Positions 54,171 through 63,168 of a stretch of DNA of 64,000 nucleotides are shown in pieces. The stretch covers positions 2,170,001-2,234,000 of the forward strand of contig NC_020891.1 of NCBI RefSeq assembly GCF_000355695.1, given 5' to 3'. Source of the stretch: Clavibacter nebraskensis NCPPB 2581. GTDB lineage: Bacteria; Actinomycetota; Actinomycetes; Actinomycetales; Microbacteriaceae. The translations under genes and the position numbers were made by a program. Position 1 is the first letter of the stretch. The number at the start of each line of letters is the position of its first letter. Below the pieces are notes generated by a model that was not told the DNA's origin, made no database searches, and saw only the letters and a list, made by a program, of their open reading frames with translations.

Positions 54171-54539
54171 TCACGCGGACTGCACGTTCCAGATGACGTC
54201 CATCCGGTAGACCATGATCGCGATGGCGAGGCACGACGCCCCCAGGATCACGGTGCTCCAGCGCGTGCGCTCCACGAGCGCCCAGAACATGGCGAGCGGC
54301 GGGATCAGCAGCCCGCTCAGCAGGTACGCGTAGTACTCGATGAGGCTGCCGGAGGGCGGGTTGCCGGCCGCGGGCGCGACGATCGCGACCACGAGCTGGC
54401 CCACGAGGAGCACCTCGACGAGCGCCGTCGGGCCCATGGAGAGGTCGCTGGGCTTGCGTCCCACGGCACCGAGCACGAGGCACAGCACGCCCGCGACCAC
54501 CGCGACGGCGATCTGCGCGACCGTGAACCAGCCGATCAC
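54171..54539 (-). CDS. Small membrane protein of unknown function
   Basis: 122 residues with three or four helices (FTVAQIAVAVVAGVLCLVLGAV; VEVLLVGQLVVAIVAPAAG; YAYLLSGLLIPPLAMFWALV; VILGASCLAIAIMVYRMDVIW). GTG start overlaps the truB stop (GTGA), so coupled to truB. No domain recognised. Confidence 0.78.
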   Translation of the reverse strand: MIGWFTVAQIAVAVVAGVLCLVLGAVGRKPSDLSMGPTALVEVLLVGQLVVAIVAPAAGNPPSGSLIEYYAYLLSGLLIPPLAMFWALVERTRWSTVILGASCLAIAIMVYRMDVIWNVQSA

Positions 54540-55495
54540 GACGCGCCCGCCTCGTCCGCCGGGAAGTTGACGATGGACGTGCCGGTGCGGCCGCGGAAGC
54601 CGACCAGCCCCACGAGACGGCCGTCGGGCGCGACCGCGGCGAGCGGATCCTCCGTGGGCGCCTCGTCGGGCGTCGTGAGCTTCTTGCCGTGCCCGAGGTC
54701 GACGGCCTCCTGGTCGGTGAGGTGCAGCACGTCGAAGAGGCACGCGGCGGCGTCCGCCGGCGGGATGAGGCGGTCGGCGACGACCATGTCGTCGATCGCG
54801 ACGGCGTCGTCCACGTGGAAGGGGCCGACGCGCGTGCGGCGGAGCGCCGTGAGGTGGCCGCCGACGCCGAGCGCGCGGCCGAGGTCCCGCGCGAGGGCGC
54901 GCACGTAGGTGCCCGAGGAGCAGGTGATCCGCACGGAGAGGTCGAGCTGGGCGCCGTCCTCCTCGCCCTCCTCGGCCTCGACCGCGTCGAAGCGCAGCAC
55001 GTCGAACGCCGAGACGGTGACCTCGCGCGCGGCGAGCTCGACCTCCTCGCCGGCGCGGACGCGGGCGTAGGCGCGCTTGCCGTCGACCTTGATGGCGCTC
55101 ACGGCGCTCGGCACCTGCGAGATGGTGCCGCGGAGGTCGGCGATGGCGCGCTCCACGTCGGCGACGGCGAGGTCGCGGATCCGGCCGGGCTCGGCGCGCG
55201 AGACGACCTCGCCCTCCCGGTCGTCCGTGGTGGTGGCGCGGCCGAGGCGGATCGTCGCCAGGTACTCCTTGTCGAGGCCGACGAGGTAGGTGAGCAGGCG
55301 CGTGGAGCTGTTGACGCCGAGGATCATGAGGCCGGTCGCCATCGGGTCGAGCGTGCCCGCGTGCCCGACCTTGCGGGTGCCCGCGAGGCGGCGCGTGCGG
55401 GCGACGAGGTCGTGGCTCGTCCACTCCCCGCGCTTGTCGATGAGCAGCAGGCCGCTCGCGGTCGAGGGCGCGGCGCGGGGGGTCGGGGTTTCCAT
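54536..55495 (-). CDS. truB: tRNA pseudouridine-55 synthase
   Basis: 319 residues. Catalytic Asp50 in GHAGTLDPMATGLMIL, KRGEWTSHDLVARTRR and RLLTYLVGLDKEYLATIRLG are TruB hallmarks, and a C-terminal RNA-binding region is present. Makes psi-55 in the T loop of tRNAs. Followed by two small membrane proteins and ribF, all on the minus strand with overlaps or short gaps. Confidence 0.96.
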   Translation of the reverse strand: METPTPRAAPSTASGLLLIDKRGEWTSHDLVARTRRLAGTRKVGHAGTLDPMATGLMILGVNSSTRLLTYLVGLDKEYLATIRLGRATTTDDREGEVVSRAEPGRIRDLAVADVERAIADLRGTISQVPSAVSAIKVDGKRAYARVRAGEEVELAAREVTVSAFDVLRFDAVEAEEGEEDGAQLDLSVRITCSSGTYVRALARDLGRALGVGGHLTALRRTRVGPFHVDDAVAIDDMVVADRLIPPADAAACLFDVLHLTDQEAVDLGHGKKLTTPDEAPTEDPLAAVAPDGRLVGLVGFRGRTGTSIVNFPADEAGAS

Positions 55496-55553
55496 GGCCC
55501 CACCATCATGCCGTGCTCTGACGGCCGCCCGGCTCCCTCGGAGCCGCCCGGCC

Positions 55554-55559
55554 TAGGAT
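55554..55559 (+). promoter_or_regulatory. -10 box (TAGGAT)
   Basis: TAGGAT lies 22 bases before the GTG at 55582, leaving a short leader with a GGAGGA ribosome site. Confidence 0.45.
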
Positions 55560-55581
55560 CGATGGCGTCGGAGGAGGACGC

Positions 55582-56577
55582 GTGCGGATCGGTGTCTTGG
55601 GGGCGGGCGCGGTCGGCGGGACCATCGCGGCGCTCCTCGAACGGGCCGGCCACGAGGTCGACGTCACGGCGCGCGGCCCGCACCTCCGGGCGATCCAGGA
55701 CCGCGGACTGCACCTCGTCGGCGGCTACGGCGACCACGTCGCGCGCGTCGCGGCGGCCGAGCGGCTGGGACGCCCGCCCGAGCTCGCGATCGTCGCCACC
55801 AAGATCGCCGACGCCCGCGACGCCATGACGGAGAACGCGGGCTGGCTCCGCGGGATCCCGGTGCTCGTCGTGCAGAACGGCCTGTCCGCGATCACGATGG
55901 GCGTCGAGTGCCTGCAGCGCTCCGAGGTCGTCGGCGGGCTCGCGCTCGCGGCGACGTCCCTCACCGAGCCCGCGCTCGTCACCGTCACGTCGCCCGCGGG
56001 CATCCAGATCGGCAGCGCGGAGGGACAGGACGGCGCCGGCGTCGCCCTCGTGCGCGAGGTGCTGGATCCGGTCATGCCCGTCACGGTCGCCGCCGACTTC
56101 CGCGGCGCCCAGTGGACCAAGCTCGTCATCAACGGGATCAACGCGGTGCCGGCCATCACCGGACTGAGCGTGCAGGCGGTCATCGCCGAGCCCGTGCTGC
56201 GGCGGATCGTCACGCGCACCATGCAGGAGACGGTGCGCACGGGTCTCGCGCGCGGCGTGACGTTCGGACGGCTCGGCGGCCTCACCCACCGCCGCCTGCG
56301 GCTGTTCGCGTCGCTGCCGCTGCCCCTCGCCGAGCGCCTGCCGGTCTCGCTCGCGCGGAACATGGGGCAGGTGCCCAACCCCGGGTCGACGCTGCAGAGC
56401 ATCCGCCGCAACCGCCTGACCGAGGTGGACCACCTCAACGGCGCGGTCTCCGCGCTCGCTCCGGGTGCGGGCCAGGATGCCCGCGTCAACGCCGCGCTGG
56501 TGCAGCTCGTGCACGGCGTGGAGACCAGCGGGCGGCACATCTCCCCCGCGGAGCTCGCGCGGCTCGTGCCGCGCTGA
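55582..56577 (+). CDS. 2-dehydropantoate 2-reductase family protein (PanE/ApbA type)
   Basis: 331 residues. Rossmann start MRIGVLGAGAVGGTIAALLERAG, VVQNGLSAI, and the catalytic-lysine helix AQWTKLVINGINAVPAITG. Members reduce ketopantoate for coenzyme A synthesis, but several paralogues have other substrates, so the symbol is withheld. GTG start with GGAGGA eight bases away. Monocistronic, divergent from truB. Confidence 0.87.
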   Translation: MRIGVLGAGAVGGTIAALLERAGHEVDVTARGPHLRAIQDRGLHLVGGYGDHVARVAAAERLGRPPELAIVATKIADARDAMTENAGWLRGIPVLVVQNGLSAITMGVECLQRSEVVGGLALAATSLTEPALVTVTSPAGIQIGSAEGQDGAGVALVREVLDPVMPVTVAADFRGAQWTKLVINGINAVPAITGLSVQAVIAEPVLRRIVTRTMQETVRTGLARGVTFGRLGGLTHRRLRLFASLPLPLAERLPVSLARNMGQVPNPGSTLQSIRRNRLTEVDHLNGAVSALAPGAGQDARVNAALVQLVHGVETSGRHISPAELARLVPR

Positions 56578-56621
56578 TCCGCGCAGGGCGCCGGGCGCCG
56601 GACGGCGCGGGCCGGCCGGCC

Positions 56622-57188
56622 TCAGCAGCTGTCGGCGAAGACGCGGCGCGGGAGGTCGGGGTCGGTGACGTCCACGATCATGGTCGCCGCCCGGCGCGGG
56701 TTCACCTGGCGTATGTAGCGCGCGTGCGCCTCCTGGGCCGCGGATCCGGCGTCGCCGCCCGAGGTCGCGAGCGGCTCGTCGGGCAGCAGGAGGTAGACGA
56801 CGGCGTTCCACAGGCCGCGCAGCTCCGGGGCTTGCAGGGCGTCGCCCGCGACGATCAGCACGGCGTGGGCCGGGACATCCGTCACGGGATCCCCGCCGGG
56901 GCGGAGCGCGACGCCGCCGCCGGCCCTCCGGAAGGGCCGGACGAGCCCGTCGCGGAGCGCGTCCGCGTCGACGGCGCCGCCGTCGGGCGCGAAGTCGGCG
57001 ACCCGGGCGACGTACGCCCCGCGGCCGTCCGCGCGCAGCACGCCGGCGAGGTCGTGCGCGAACGCGTCCGGGTCGGCGAGCGGTCCGCCGTCGACCGCGA
57101 GGAAGGCGCGTCCGCGGCCGTAGTTGTGCAGGAACTCGTCCGCGAGAGAGGCGAGGACCTCGGCGCGCGAGGCGCGGTACAGGGGCAT
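56622..57188 (-). CDS. Uridine-kinase-like protein without a P-loop
   Basis: 188 residues. Overall it follows actinobacterial uridine-kinase-like proteins: an RAFLAVDGG strand at about 26-35, and a C-terminal HARYIRQVNPRRAATMIVDVTDPDLPR. But the phosphate-binding loop G-x4-GK[ST] is missing; the sequence reads DGGPLADPDAF. It is thus probably catalytically dead or reads another ligand. ATG lies six bases from a TAGGCT box, no ribosome site. Divergent from mutY with a 38-base gap. Confidence 0.72.
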   Translation of the reverse strand: MPLYRASRAEVLASLADEFLHNYGRGRAFLAVDGGPLADPDAFAHDLAGVLRADGRGAYVARVADFAPDGGAVDADALRDGLVRPFRRAGGGVALRPGGDPVTDVPAHAVLIVAGDALQAPELRGLWNAVVYLLLPDEPLATSGGDAGSAAQEAHARYIRQVNPRRAATMIVDVTDPDLPRRVFADSC

Positions 57189-57194
57189 GCGCCG

Positions 57195-57200
57195 AGCCTA
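57195..57200 (-). promoter_or_regulatory. -10 box (TAGGCT), 6 nt before ATG
   Basis: Minus-strand TAGGCT ends six bases before the ATG at 57188, spacer CGGCGC with no ribosome site. Confidence 0.55.
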
Positions 57201-57214
57201 GGCTCCTCGTCTCG

Positions 57215-57220
57215 TACGCT
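57215..57220 (+). promoter_or_regulatory. -10 box (TACGCT), 6 nt before ATG
   Basis: TACGCT ends six bases before the ATG at 57227; back-to-back with the minus-strand promoter for the divergent gene. Confidence 0.5.
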
Positions 57221-57226
57221 GGCCGG

Positions 57227-58105
57227 ATGCCGGAGACCGCCATCGCCCCCCGGATCACCGCGTGGTTCCGGCAGAACGCCCGCGACCTGCCCTGGCGGCG
57301 CGAGGGGTTCGGATCCTGGGGCATCCTCGTCAGCGAGTTCATGCTGCAGCAGACGCCCGTGGTCCGCGTGATCCCGCGGCTCGAGGAGTGGCTGGCGCGC
57401 TGGCCCGTGCCCGCGGCCCTCGCGTCGACGCCGGCCAGCGAGGCCGTCCGCGCGTGGGGCCGCCTCGGCTATCCACGACGGGCGCTCGCCCTGCACGCGT
57501 GCGCGGTCGCGATCGTCGAGCGGCACGGCGGCGAGGTGCCGGAGGACGTGGACGCCCTGCTCGACCTGCCCGGCGTCGGCCCGTACACGGCGCGCGCGGT
57601 CGCGGCGTTCGCGTTCGGGCACCGGCACCCGGTCGTCGACGTCAACGTGCGCCGCGTGCTCGCGCGCGCGGTCGCGGGGCAGGGCGATCCCGGGCCGGCA
57701 CGCACGACGGCCGACCTCGCCGCGATGGAGGCGCAGCTGCCGGACGACGTCGCGGAGGCCCGCCTGTTCAACGCCGGGGCGATGGAGCTGGGCGCGGTGG
57801 TCTGCACGGCCCGCGCGCCGCGCTGCGACGACTGCCCGGTGCGCGACCTGTGCGCATGGCGGGCCGCCGGGTACCCGGCCTACGACGGGCCGGCGCGCGT
57901 CACGCAGAAGAGGTACGAGGGATCCGACCGCCAGGTGCGCGGCCTTCTGCTCGCCGAGCTCCGATCGAGCCACTCCCCCGTGAGCGCCGCCGACCTCGCG
58001 ACCGCATGGCCGGAGCCCGTGCAGCGCGGGCGCGCGCTCGACGGGCTCATCGCCGACGGGCTCGCGGTGCGGCAGCCCGACGGCACGTACGCCCTGCCCA
58101 GCTGA
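57227..58105 (+). CDS. mutY: A/G-specific adenine glycosylase
   Basis: 292 residues. Helix-hairpin-helix LPGVGPYTARAV, catalytic Asp in HPVVDVNVRRVLAR, and the [4Fe-4S] cluster CTARAPRCDDCPVRDLC. Removes adenine opposite 8-oxoguanine. The C-terminal MutT-like domain of longer MutY proteins is absent, as usual in this length class; a short winged-helix-like end (VSAADLATAWPEPVQRGRALDGLIADGLAV) follows. Leaderless-type promoter. Confidence 0.94.
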   Translation: MPETAIAPRITAWFRQNARDLPWRREGFGSWGILVSEFMLQQTPVVRVIPRLEEWLARWPVPAALASTPASEAVRAWGRLGYPRRALALHACAVAIVERHGGEVPEDVDALLDLPGVGPYTARAVAAFAFGHRHPVVDVNVRRVLARAVAGQGDPGPARTTADLAAMEAQLPDDVAEARLFNAGAMELGAVVCTARAPRCDDCPVRDLCAWRAAGYPAYDGPARVTQKRYEGSDRQVRGLLLAELRSSHSPVSAADLATAWPEPVQRGRALDGLIADGLAVRQPDGTYALPS

Positions 58106-58148
58106 CCGGCGGCGGCCGACCGGCGCGGGTGCCGGCCGACCGGATGGA

Positions 58149-58673
58149 TCAGTTCGCGGGCTCGTACCCGGGCGCCGAGCGGTCGACGTCGTCGCCGTCC
58201 TCGTCGTCCGCGTCATCGTCCGCGTCGTCGTCCTCGTCGTCGTCCTCGCCGATCACGCGGGGCTTGACGTACGGGTCCTCGTCGCCCGCGTAGACGCCGG
58301 CCTTCGCCTGCGCCTGCACGTCTGCGTCGCGGCGGCGCGCCTCCTCGAGGAGGGCGTCGATCGCGGCCGCGTTCTCGGGCACGCCGTCGAGGATGAACTC
58401 GAGCGACGGCGTGAGGCGCGCGGTGATGTTCTTGCCCACCTCGCTGCGCAGCATGCCGGTGGCGGACTTGAGTGCGGCGGCGGTGTCGGCGCGCTCCTCG
58501 TCGGTGCCGTAGACCGTGTAGAAGATGCTGGCGTGCTGCAGGTCGCCCGTGACGCGCACGTCGGTGACGGTCACGAATCCGAGACGCGGGTCCTTGATCC
58601 CCCGGTCGAGCTTGCGCGCGACGATCTCCTTGATGCGGTCGGCCATCTTCCTGGCCCTCGCGTGATCGACCAT
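58149..58673 (-). CDS. rbfA: Ribosome-binding factor A
   Basis: 174 residues. KH-type fold ARKMADRIKEIVARKLDRGIKDPRLGFVTVTDVRVTGDLQHASIFYTV, matching RbfA, needed for 16S rRNA 5' maturation. C-terminal 35 residues are almost only Asp/Glu plus a short SAPGYEPAN tail, an acidic extension longer than in most RbfA. Located after infB, separated by a strong hairpin at 58756-58787. Confidence 0.94.
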   Translation of the reverse strand: MVDHARARKMADRIKEIVARKLDRGIKDPRLGFVTVTDVRVTGDLQHASIFYTVYGTDEERADTAAALKSATGMLRSEVGKNITARLTPSLEFILDGVPENAAAIDALLEEARRRDADVQAQAKAGVYAGDEDPYVKPRVIGEDDDEDDDADDDADDEDGDDVDRSAPGYEPAN

Positions 58674-58755
58674 GGTCGACGTCCTTCCGTGACGCTGCTC
58701 GCCGGGCGTGCTCGCCTGGCGCCTTGCTGGTGCCCCGCTGGTGGCGGGACGGGGA

Positions 58756-58787
58756 GGGCCCCGCTCCCCTGGTGGGGAGCGGGGCCC
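58756..58787. terminator. Perfect 14-bp hairpin between infB and rbfA
   Basis: Stem GGGCCCCGCTCCCC with loop TGGT, 14 bases after the infB stop on the minus strand. No T-run; could attenuate or process the mRNA before rbfA. Confidence 0.6.
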
Positions 58788-58800
58788 GGATCGGCCGGGG

Positions 58801-61635
58801 TCAGACCCGCGGCTTCTCCTTCATCTCGATCGTCTCGATCTCGTCGCCGATCTGGATGTCGTTGAACTTGCCGAGGCCGATGCCCGCCTCGAAGTCCGTG
58901 CGGACCTCGGACACGTCGTCCTTGAACCGGCGCAGCGACTCGATGGCCAGGTTGTCGCCCACCACCACGCCGTCGCGGATGACCCGCGCCTTGGCGTTCC
59001 TGGTGATGGTGCCCGAGCGGACGATGACACCCGCGATGTTGCCGAACTTGGAGGAGCGGAACACCTCGCGGATCTCGGCGACGCCGGACTGGACCTCCTC
59101 GAACTCGGGCTTGAGCATGCCCGTGAGGCTCGACTCGATCTCCTCGAGCGCCGAGTAGATGACGCTGTAGAAGCGGATGTCGACGCCCTCGCGAGCCGCA
59201 CGTGCACGGGCCTTCGGGTCGGGGCGGACGTTGAACCCGATGATGATCGCGTTGTCGATCGTCGCCAGGTTGACGTCGCTCTCGGTGACCGCTCCGACGC
59301 CGCGGTGGATGATCCGCAGCTGCACGGAGTCGTCCACCTCGATCTTCATGAGCGACTCCTCCAGCGCCTCGACGGCACCGGACACGTCGCCCTTGATGAT
59401 GAGGTTGAGGGACTCGACCTTGCCCTCCTCCAGCGCACGCGTGAAGTCCTCGAGGCTGATGCGCTTGCGGGCCTTGGCCAGCTGCGCGTTGCGCTCGACG
59501 GCCTCGCGCTTCTCGGCGATCTGACGGGCGGTGCGGTCCTCCTCGGTGACGAGGAAGGTGTCGCCCGCGCCGGGGACCGACGAGAGGCCCTGGACCTGGA
59601 CCGGCCGCGAGGGGTAGGCCTCGTGGACCGCGTCGCCGTTCTCGTCCATCATCGCCCGGACGCGGCCGTAGGCCGTGCCCGCCACGATGGCGTCGCCCAC
59701 GCGGAGCGTGCCCGACTGGATGAGGACGGTCGCGACCGCACCGCGGCCCTTGTCGAGGCGGGCCTCGATGGCCACGCCGCGCGCGTCCTTGTTCGGGTTG
59801 CTGCGCAGGTCGAGACCGGCGTCGGCGGTGAGCAGGACGGCCTCGAGGAGGTCCTCCACGCCCTTGCCGGTGAGCGCCGAGACGTCGACGAACATGACGT
59901 CTCCGCCGTACTCCTCGGCGACCAGGCCGTACTCGGTGAGCTGCTGGCGCACCTTGGCGGGGTTGGCCCCCTCCTTGTCGACCTTGTTGACCGCGACCAC
60001 GATCGGCACGTTCGCCGCCTGGGCGTGGTTCAGGGCCTCCACCGTCTGCGGCATGATGCCGTCGTCGGCCGCGACCACGAGGATCGCGATGTCGGTGACC
60101 TGCGCACCACGGGCGCGCATGGCGGTGAACGCCTCGTGACCCGGGGTGTCGATGAAGGTGATGGCGCGCTCGTAGCCCTCGTGCGGCGCCCAGACCTGGT
60201 ACGCGCCGATGTGCTGCGTGATGCCGCCCGCTTCGCCCTCGATGACGTTGGCGTTGCGGATGGCGTCGAGCAGGCGGGTCTTTCCGTGGTCGACGTGGCC
60301 CATGACGGTGACGACGGGCGGCCGGATCTCCAGCACGTCGTCGTCCTCGTCGTCGAGCTCCTGGTCGAGGTCGATGTCGAAGCCCTCGAGCAGCTCGCGG
60401 TCCTCGTCCTCCGGGGAGACGACCTGGATCTTGTAGCCGAGCTCCGTGCCGAGCACCTCGAAGGTGGCCTCGTCGAGCGACTCGGTCGCCGTGGCCATCT
60501 CACCGAGGTGGAACAGCACGGTCACCAGGTTGCCGGGGCTCGCGTCGATCTTGTCGGCGAAGTCCGAGATGGAGGCGCCGCGACGCAGGCGGACGATGGT
60601 GTTGCCGTCGCCGCGGGGGACGCTGACGCCACCCAGCGACGGGGCCTCGCGCAGCTCGAACTCGGCCCTCTTCGTCCGCTTCGACTTGCGCGACTTGCTC
60701 TTGCCGCCGCCGCGCCCGAAGGCACCCGCGGTGCCGCCGCCGGGGCCGCGACCACGGCCGCCGCCACCGGGACGACCGGCGAAGCCGCCGGCCGGACGCT
60801 GGAAGCCACCGGCCGCGGGCGCGCCGGGGCGTCCCGCTCCACCGGGTGCTCCGCCGGGACGACCCGCACCCGCGGGCCGCTGGCCGAAGCCGGCCGGGCG
60901 CGCGCCCTGGCCGACGCCGCCGGGACGCGGGGCACCGGGGCGGGGGGATCCGGGACGGGGAGCGGCCGGACGGGGGCCTGCGGCTCCCGCGGCGGGGCGC
61001 TGGCCCATGCCCTGGTTGCTCGCGAACGGGTTGTTGCCCGGGCGGGGCTTGGTGCCCATGCCCTGGTTGCTCGCGAAGGGGTTGTTGCCGGGGCGCGGGG
61101 CCGCCGGACGCGGGATCCCGGGACGCGGGATGCCGGTGGAGGGGGCGGGCGCGCTGCCGGCGTCCGGGCGCGGGGCGCTCGGTGCCTCGGCGGCGGGGGC
61201 CTCGGGGTTGGCGGACGCGGCCGACTTCTCGGCCTGCGCCTTCTCCTCCGCGGCGGCCTTGCGGCTCGCCTCGGCCTGGGCCTGGCGCTCCGCGACGGTC
61301 AGCGGCTTCGCCGGGACCGGGACGTCGGACGCCTCGGGGGCCTCCGGCTCGGGAGCGGCCGTGGGCTGCGGGCCGGGGGTGGGACGACCGCCGGGCTTCG
61401 GGGCCGACGAACGGGCGCCGGGTTGGGAGGCGGACGACGGTGCTGCGGCGGGAGCCGCGGCCTGTCCGGTGACGCCCGCTGCCTCGAGGGCCGCCTTGAG
61501 CTTGCGGGCCACGGGGGGCTCGATGCTCGACGACGGTCCCTTGACGAACTCGCCCATCTCCTTGAGCTTGGCGAGTGCGGTCTTGCTGTCGACGCCGATC
61601 TCGGCGGCGATCTCGTGTACGCGTGGTTTTGCCAC
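58801..61635 (-). CDS. infB: Translation initiation factor IF-2
   Basis: 944 residues. A long N-terminal region (about 1-440) rich in Pro, Gly, Ala and Arg precedes the GTPase: G1 GHVDHGKT (446-453), G2-G3 including DTPGHEAF, G4 NKVDK; then domains II-IV. IF-2 brings initiator tRNA to the 30S subunit. GTG start after AGGAGA. An N-terminal 17-residue unit [17 protein letters not shown] is tandemly duplicated. Between ylxR and rbfA in the nusA operon. Confidence 0.98.
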   Translation of the reverse strand: MAKPRVHEIAAEIGVDSKTALAKLKEMGEFVKGPSSSIEPPVARKLKAALEAAGVTGQAAAPAAAPSSASQPGARSSAPKPGGRPTPGPQPTAAPEPEAPEASDVPVPAKPLTVAERQAQAEASRKAAAEEKAQAEKSAASANPEAPAAEAPSAPRPDAGSAPAPSTGIPRPGIPRPAAPRPGNNPFASNQGMGTKPRPGNNPFASNQGMGQRPAAGAAGPRPAAPRPGSPRPGAPRPGGVGQGARPAGFGQRPAGAGRPGGAPGGAGRPGAPAAGGFQRPAGGFAGRPGGGGRGRGPGGGTAGAFGRGGGKSKSRKSKRTKRAEFELREAPSLGGVSVPRGDGNTIVRLRRGASISDFADKIDASPGNLVTVLFHLGEMATATESLDEATFEVLGTELGYKIQVVSPEDEDRELLEGFDIDLDQELDDEDDDVLEIRPPVVTVMGHVDHGKTRLLDAIRNANVIEGEAGGITQHIGAYQVWAPHEGYERAITFIDTPGHEAFTAMRARGAQVTDIAILVVAADDGIMPQTVEALNHAQAANVPIVVAVNKVDKEGANPAKVRQQLTEYGLVAEEYGGDVMFVDVSALTGKGVEDLLEAVLLTADAGLDLRSNPNKDARGVAIEARLDKGRGAVATVLIQSGTLRVGDAIVAGTAYGRVRAMMDENGDAVHEAYPSRPVQVQGLSSVPGAGDTFLVTEEDRTARQIAEKREAVERNAQLAKARKRISLEDFTRALEEGKVESLNLIIKGDVSGAVEALEESLMKIEVDDSVQLRIIHRGVGAVTESDVNLATIDNAIIIGFNVRPDPKARARAAREGVDIRFYSVIYSALEEIESSLTGMLKPEFEEVQSGVAEIREVFRSSKFGNIAGVIVRSGTITRNAKARVIRDGVVVGDNLAIESLRRFKDDVSEVRTDFEAGIGLGKFNDIQIGDEIETIEMKEKPRV
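61004..61105. repeat. Two 51-bp tandem repeats within infB
   Basis: Period 51 bases (17 codons): CCCATGCCCTGGTTGCTCGC recurs at 61004 and 61055, each followed by a GTTGTTG segment. Encodes [12 protein letters not shown] in each copy. Confidence 0.7.
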
Positions 61636-61731
61636 TGTTCTCCTGTCTGGGGGTCCTCTCCCAGGCAGGAGGGGACCGCTAGTGCTGGACGGATCTCATT
61701 TCGAGCCGCTCATTAGTTGTCCATGTGCCGT

Positions 61732-62025
61732 TCAGCCTGTTCTCTCGGATGCTCGCGCGCTCGGCTGGGCCGCGAGCCGCTCTCGTAGTCCCCCAAGAGC
61801 TGCGGGGTCGAGCGCCGCGTCGCTCCGCAGGGCCCGCCCGAAGGCACGCCGCGCGATCGCTCTGTCGATGCACTCGATGGTCGGATGGATCCACGCGCCC
61901 CTGCCGGCCATCACCGCGCGCTCGTCGACGACGAGGGATCGGGTGGGGGGATCGGCGACGATCCGCAGCAAAGCGGACCTCGGGGCACGCCGACGACAGC
62001 CGACGCACGTTCTTACCGGATCCAT
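61732..62025 (-). CDS. YlxR family (DUF448) RNA-binding protein
   Basis: 97 residues. The signature RTCVGCRRRAPRSALLRIV at the N terminus and GRGAWIHPTIECIDRAIARRAFGRAL are diagnostic of YlxR, a small basic protein encoded between nusA and infB in Gram-positives. Fifty bases separate it from nusA. Proposed role in rRNA transcription or RNase P modulation comes from other species. Confidence 0.92.
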   Translation of the reverse strand: MDPVRTCVGCRRRAPRSALLRIVADPPTRSLVVDERAVMAGRGAWIHPTIECIDRAIARRAFGRALRSDAALDPAALGGLRERLAAQPSARASERTG

Positions 62026-62075
62026 ACTACCCCCTCCGTCCGGCGGCGGGGAGGCAGGCTCTCGGCGGGCGGCGC

Positions 62076-63083
62076 TCAGTCGTCGCCCTCGAGGATCGAG
62101 TCCGGCTGGATGTCGATCTTCGCGCCCGTGAGCTTGGCGGCGAGGCGGGCGTTCTGCCCCTCCTTGCCGATGGCGAGCGACAGCTGGTAGTCGGGCACGA
62201 GCGCGCGCACGGCCTTGGTCGCCTGGTCGATGACGAACGAGCTCGTGACCCGGGCGGGCGAGAGCGCGTTGCCGACGAAGACGGGCAGCGACTCGGAGTA
62301 GTCGACGATGTCGATCTTCTCGTCGTTGAGCTCGGCCGTGACCGCGCGGACGCGCTGCCCCAGCTCGCCGATGCAGGCGCCCTTGGCGTTGATGCCGGGC
62401 TCGGTCGCGCGCACCGCGATCTTGGTGCGGTGACCGGCCTCGCGGGCGAGCGAGACGATCTCGACGAGGCCCTGCGCGATCTCCGGCACCTCGAGCGCGA
62501 ACAGCTTGCGGACGAGCGACGGGTGCGTGCGCGAGACCGTGATCTGCGGGCCCTTGGCGCCGCGCGAGACGCTCGTGACGTACACGCGCAGGCGCGAGCC
62601 GTGCACGTACTTCTCGCCGGGCACCTGCTCCTCGGGCGGGAGGATCGCCTCGATGGTGCCGAGGTCGACGTGGATCATGCGCGGGTTCGGGCCCTGCTGG
62701 ATCACGCCCGCGACGATGTCGCCCTCGCGGCCCTTGAACTCGCCGAGGATGCGGTCGTCGCCGATGTCGCGCAGGCGCTGGTTGATGACCTGCTTGGCGG
62801 CGAACGCGGCGATGCGGCCGAAGTCGCTCGGGCTGTCCTCGGACTCGCCGATGACGAGGCCGTCCTCGTCGAGCTCGGGGACGTGCACGGAGACGTGGCC
62901 GGTCTTGCGGTCCAGGTGCACGCGGGCGGCGGGCACGCCGTCGGCGACGGGCTTGGCGTCGGCCTGGTCGGTGTGCTTGAGGTAGGCGGTGAGGATGGCC
63001 TGCTCGATGATCGAGACGAGCTCCTCGAACGGGATCTCGCGCTCGCGCTCCATCAGGCGCAAGACGCTCAGGTCGATGTCCAC
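62076..63083 (-). CDS. nusA: Transcription termination/antitermination factor NusA
   Basis: 335 residues: N-terminal RNA-polymerase-binding domain ([28 protein letters not shown]), S1 domain around 110-180 and two KH domains ([44 protein letters not shown]). No acidic C-terminal repeats, usual for actinobacteria. GTG start at 63083 after GAGGAG. First gene of the nusA-ylxR-infB block; a strong hairpin lies between proS and nusA. Confidence 0.97.
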   Translation of the reverse strand: MDIDLSVLRLMEREREIPFEELVSIIEQAILTAYLKHTDQADAKPVADGVPAARVHLDRKTGHVSVHVPELDEDGLVIGESEDSPSDFGRIAAFAAKQVINQRLRDIGDDRILGEFKGREGDIVAGVIQQGPNPRMIHVDLGTIEAILPPEEQVPGEKYVHGSRLRVYVTSVSRGAKGPQITVSRTHPSLVRKLFALEVPEIAQGLVEIVSLAREAGHRTKIAVRATEPGINAKGACIGELGQRVRAVTAELNDEKIDIVDYSESLPVFVGNALSPARVTSSFVIDQATKAVRALVPDYQLSLAIGKEGQNARLAAKLTGAKIDIQPDSILEGDD

Positions 63084-63114
63084 GGTGCGACTCCTCTATT
63101 CGATTGGAAGAACT

Positions 63115-63150
63115 CGAGGCTACCCGACCGGGAGGGGTCGGGCAGCCTCG
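63115..63150. terminator. Terminator hairpin after proS
   Basis: 15-bp stem with one A-C mismatch and GGGAGG loop, followed on the minus strand by a T/A-richer run (AGTTCTTCC). Separates proS from nusA. Confidence 0.65.
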
Positions 63151-63168
63151 GGCGGGGGCGCGGGCGGA

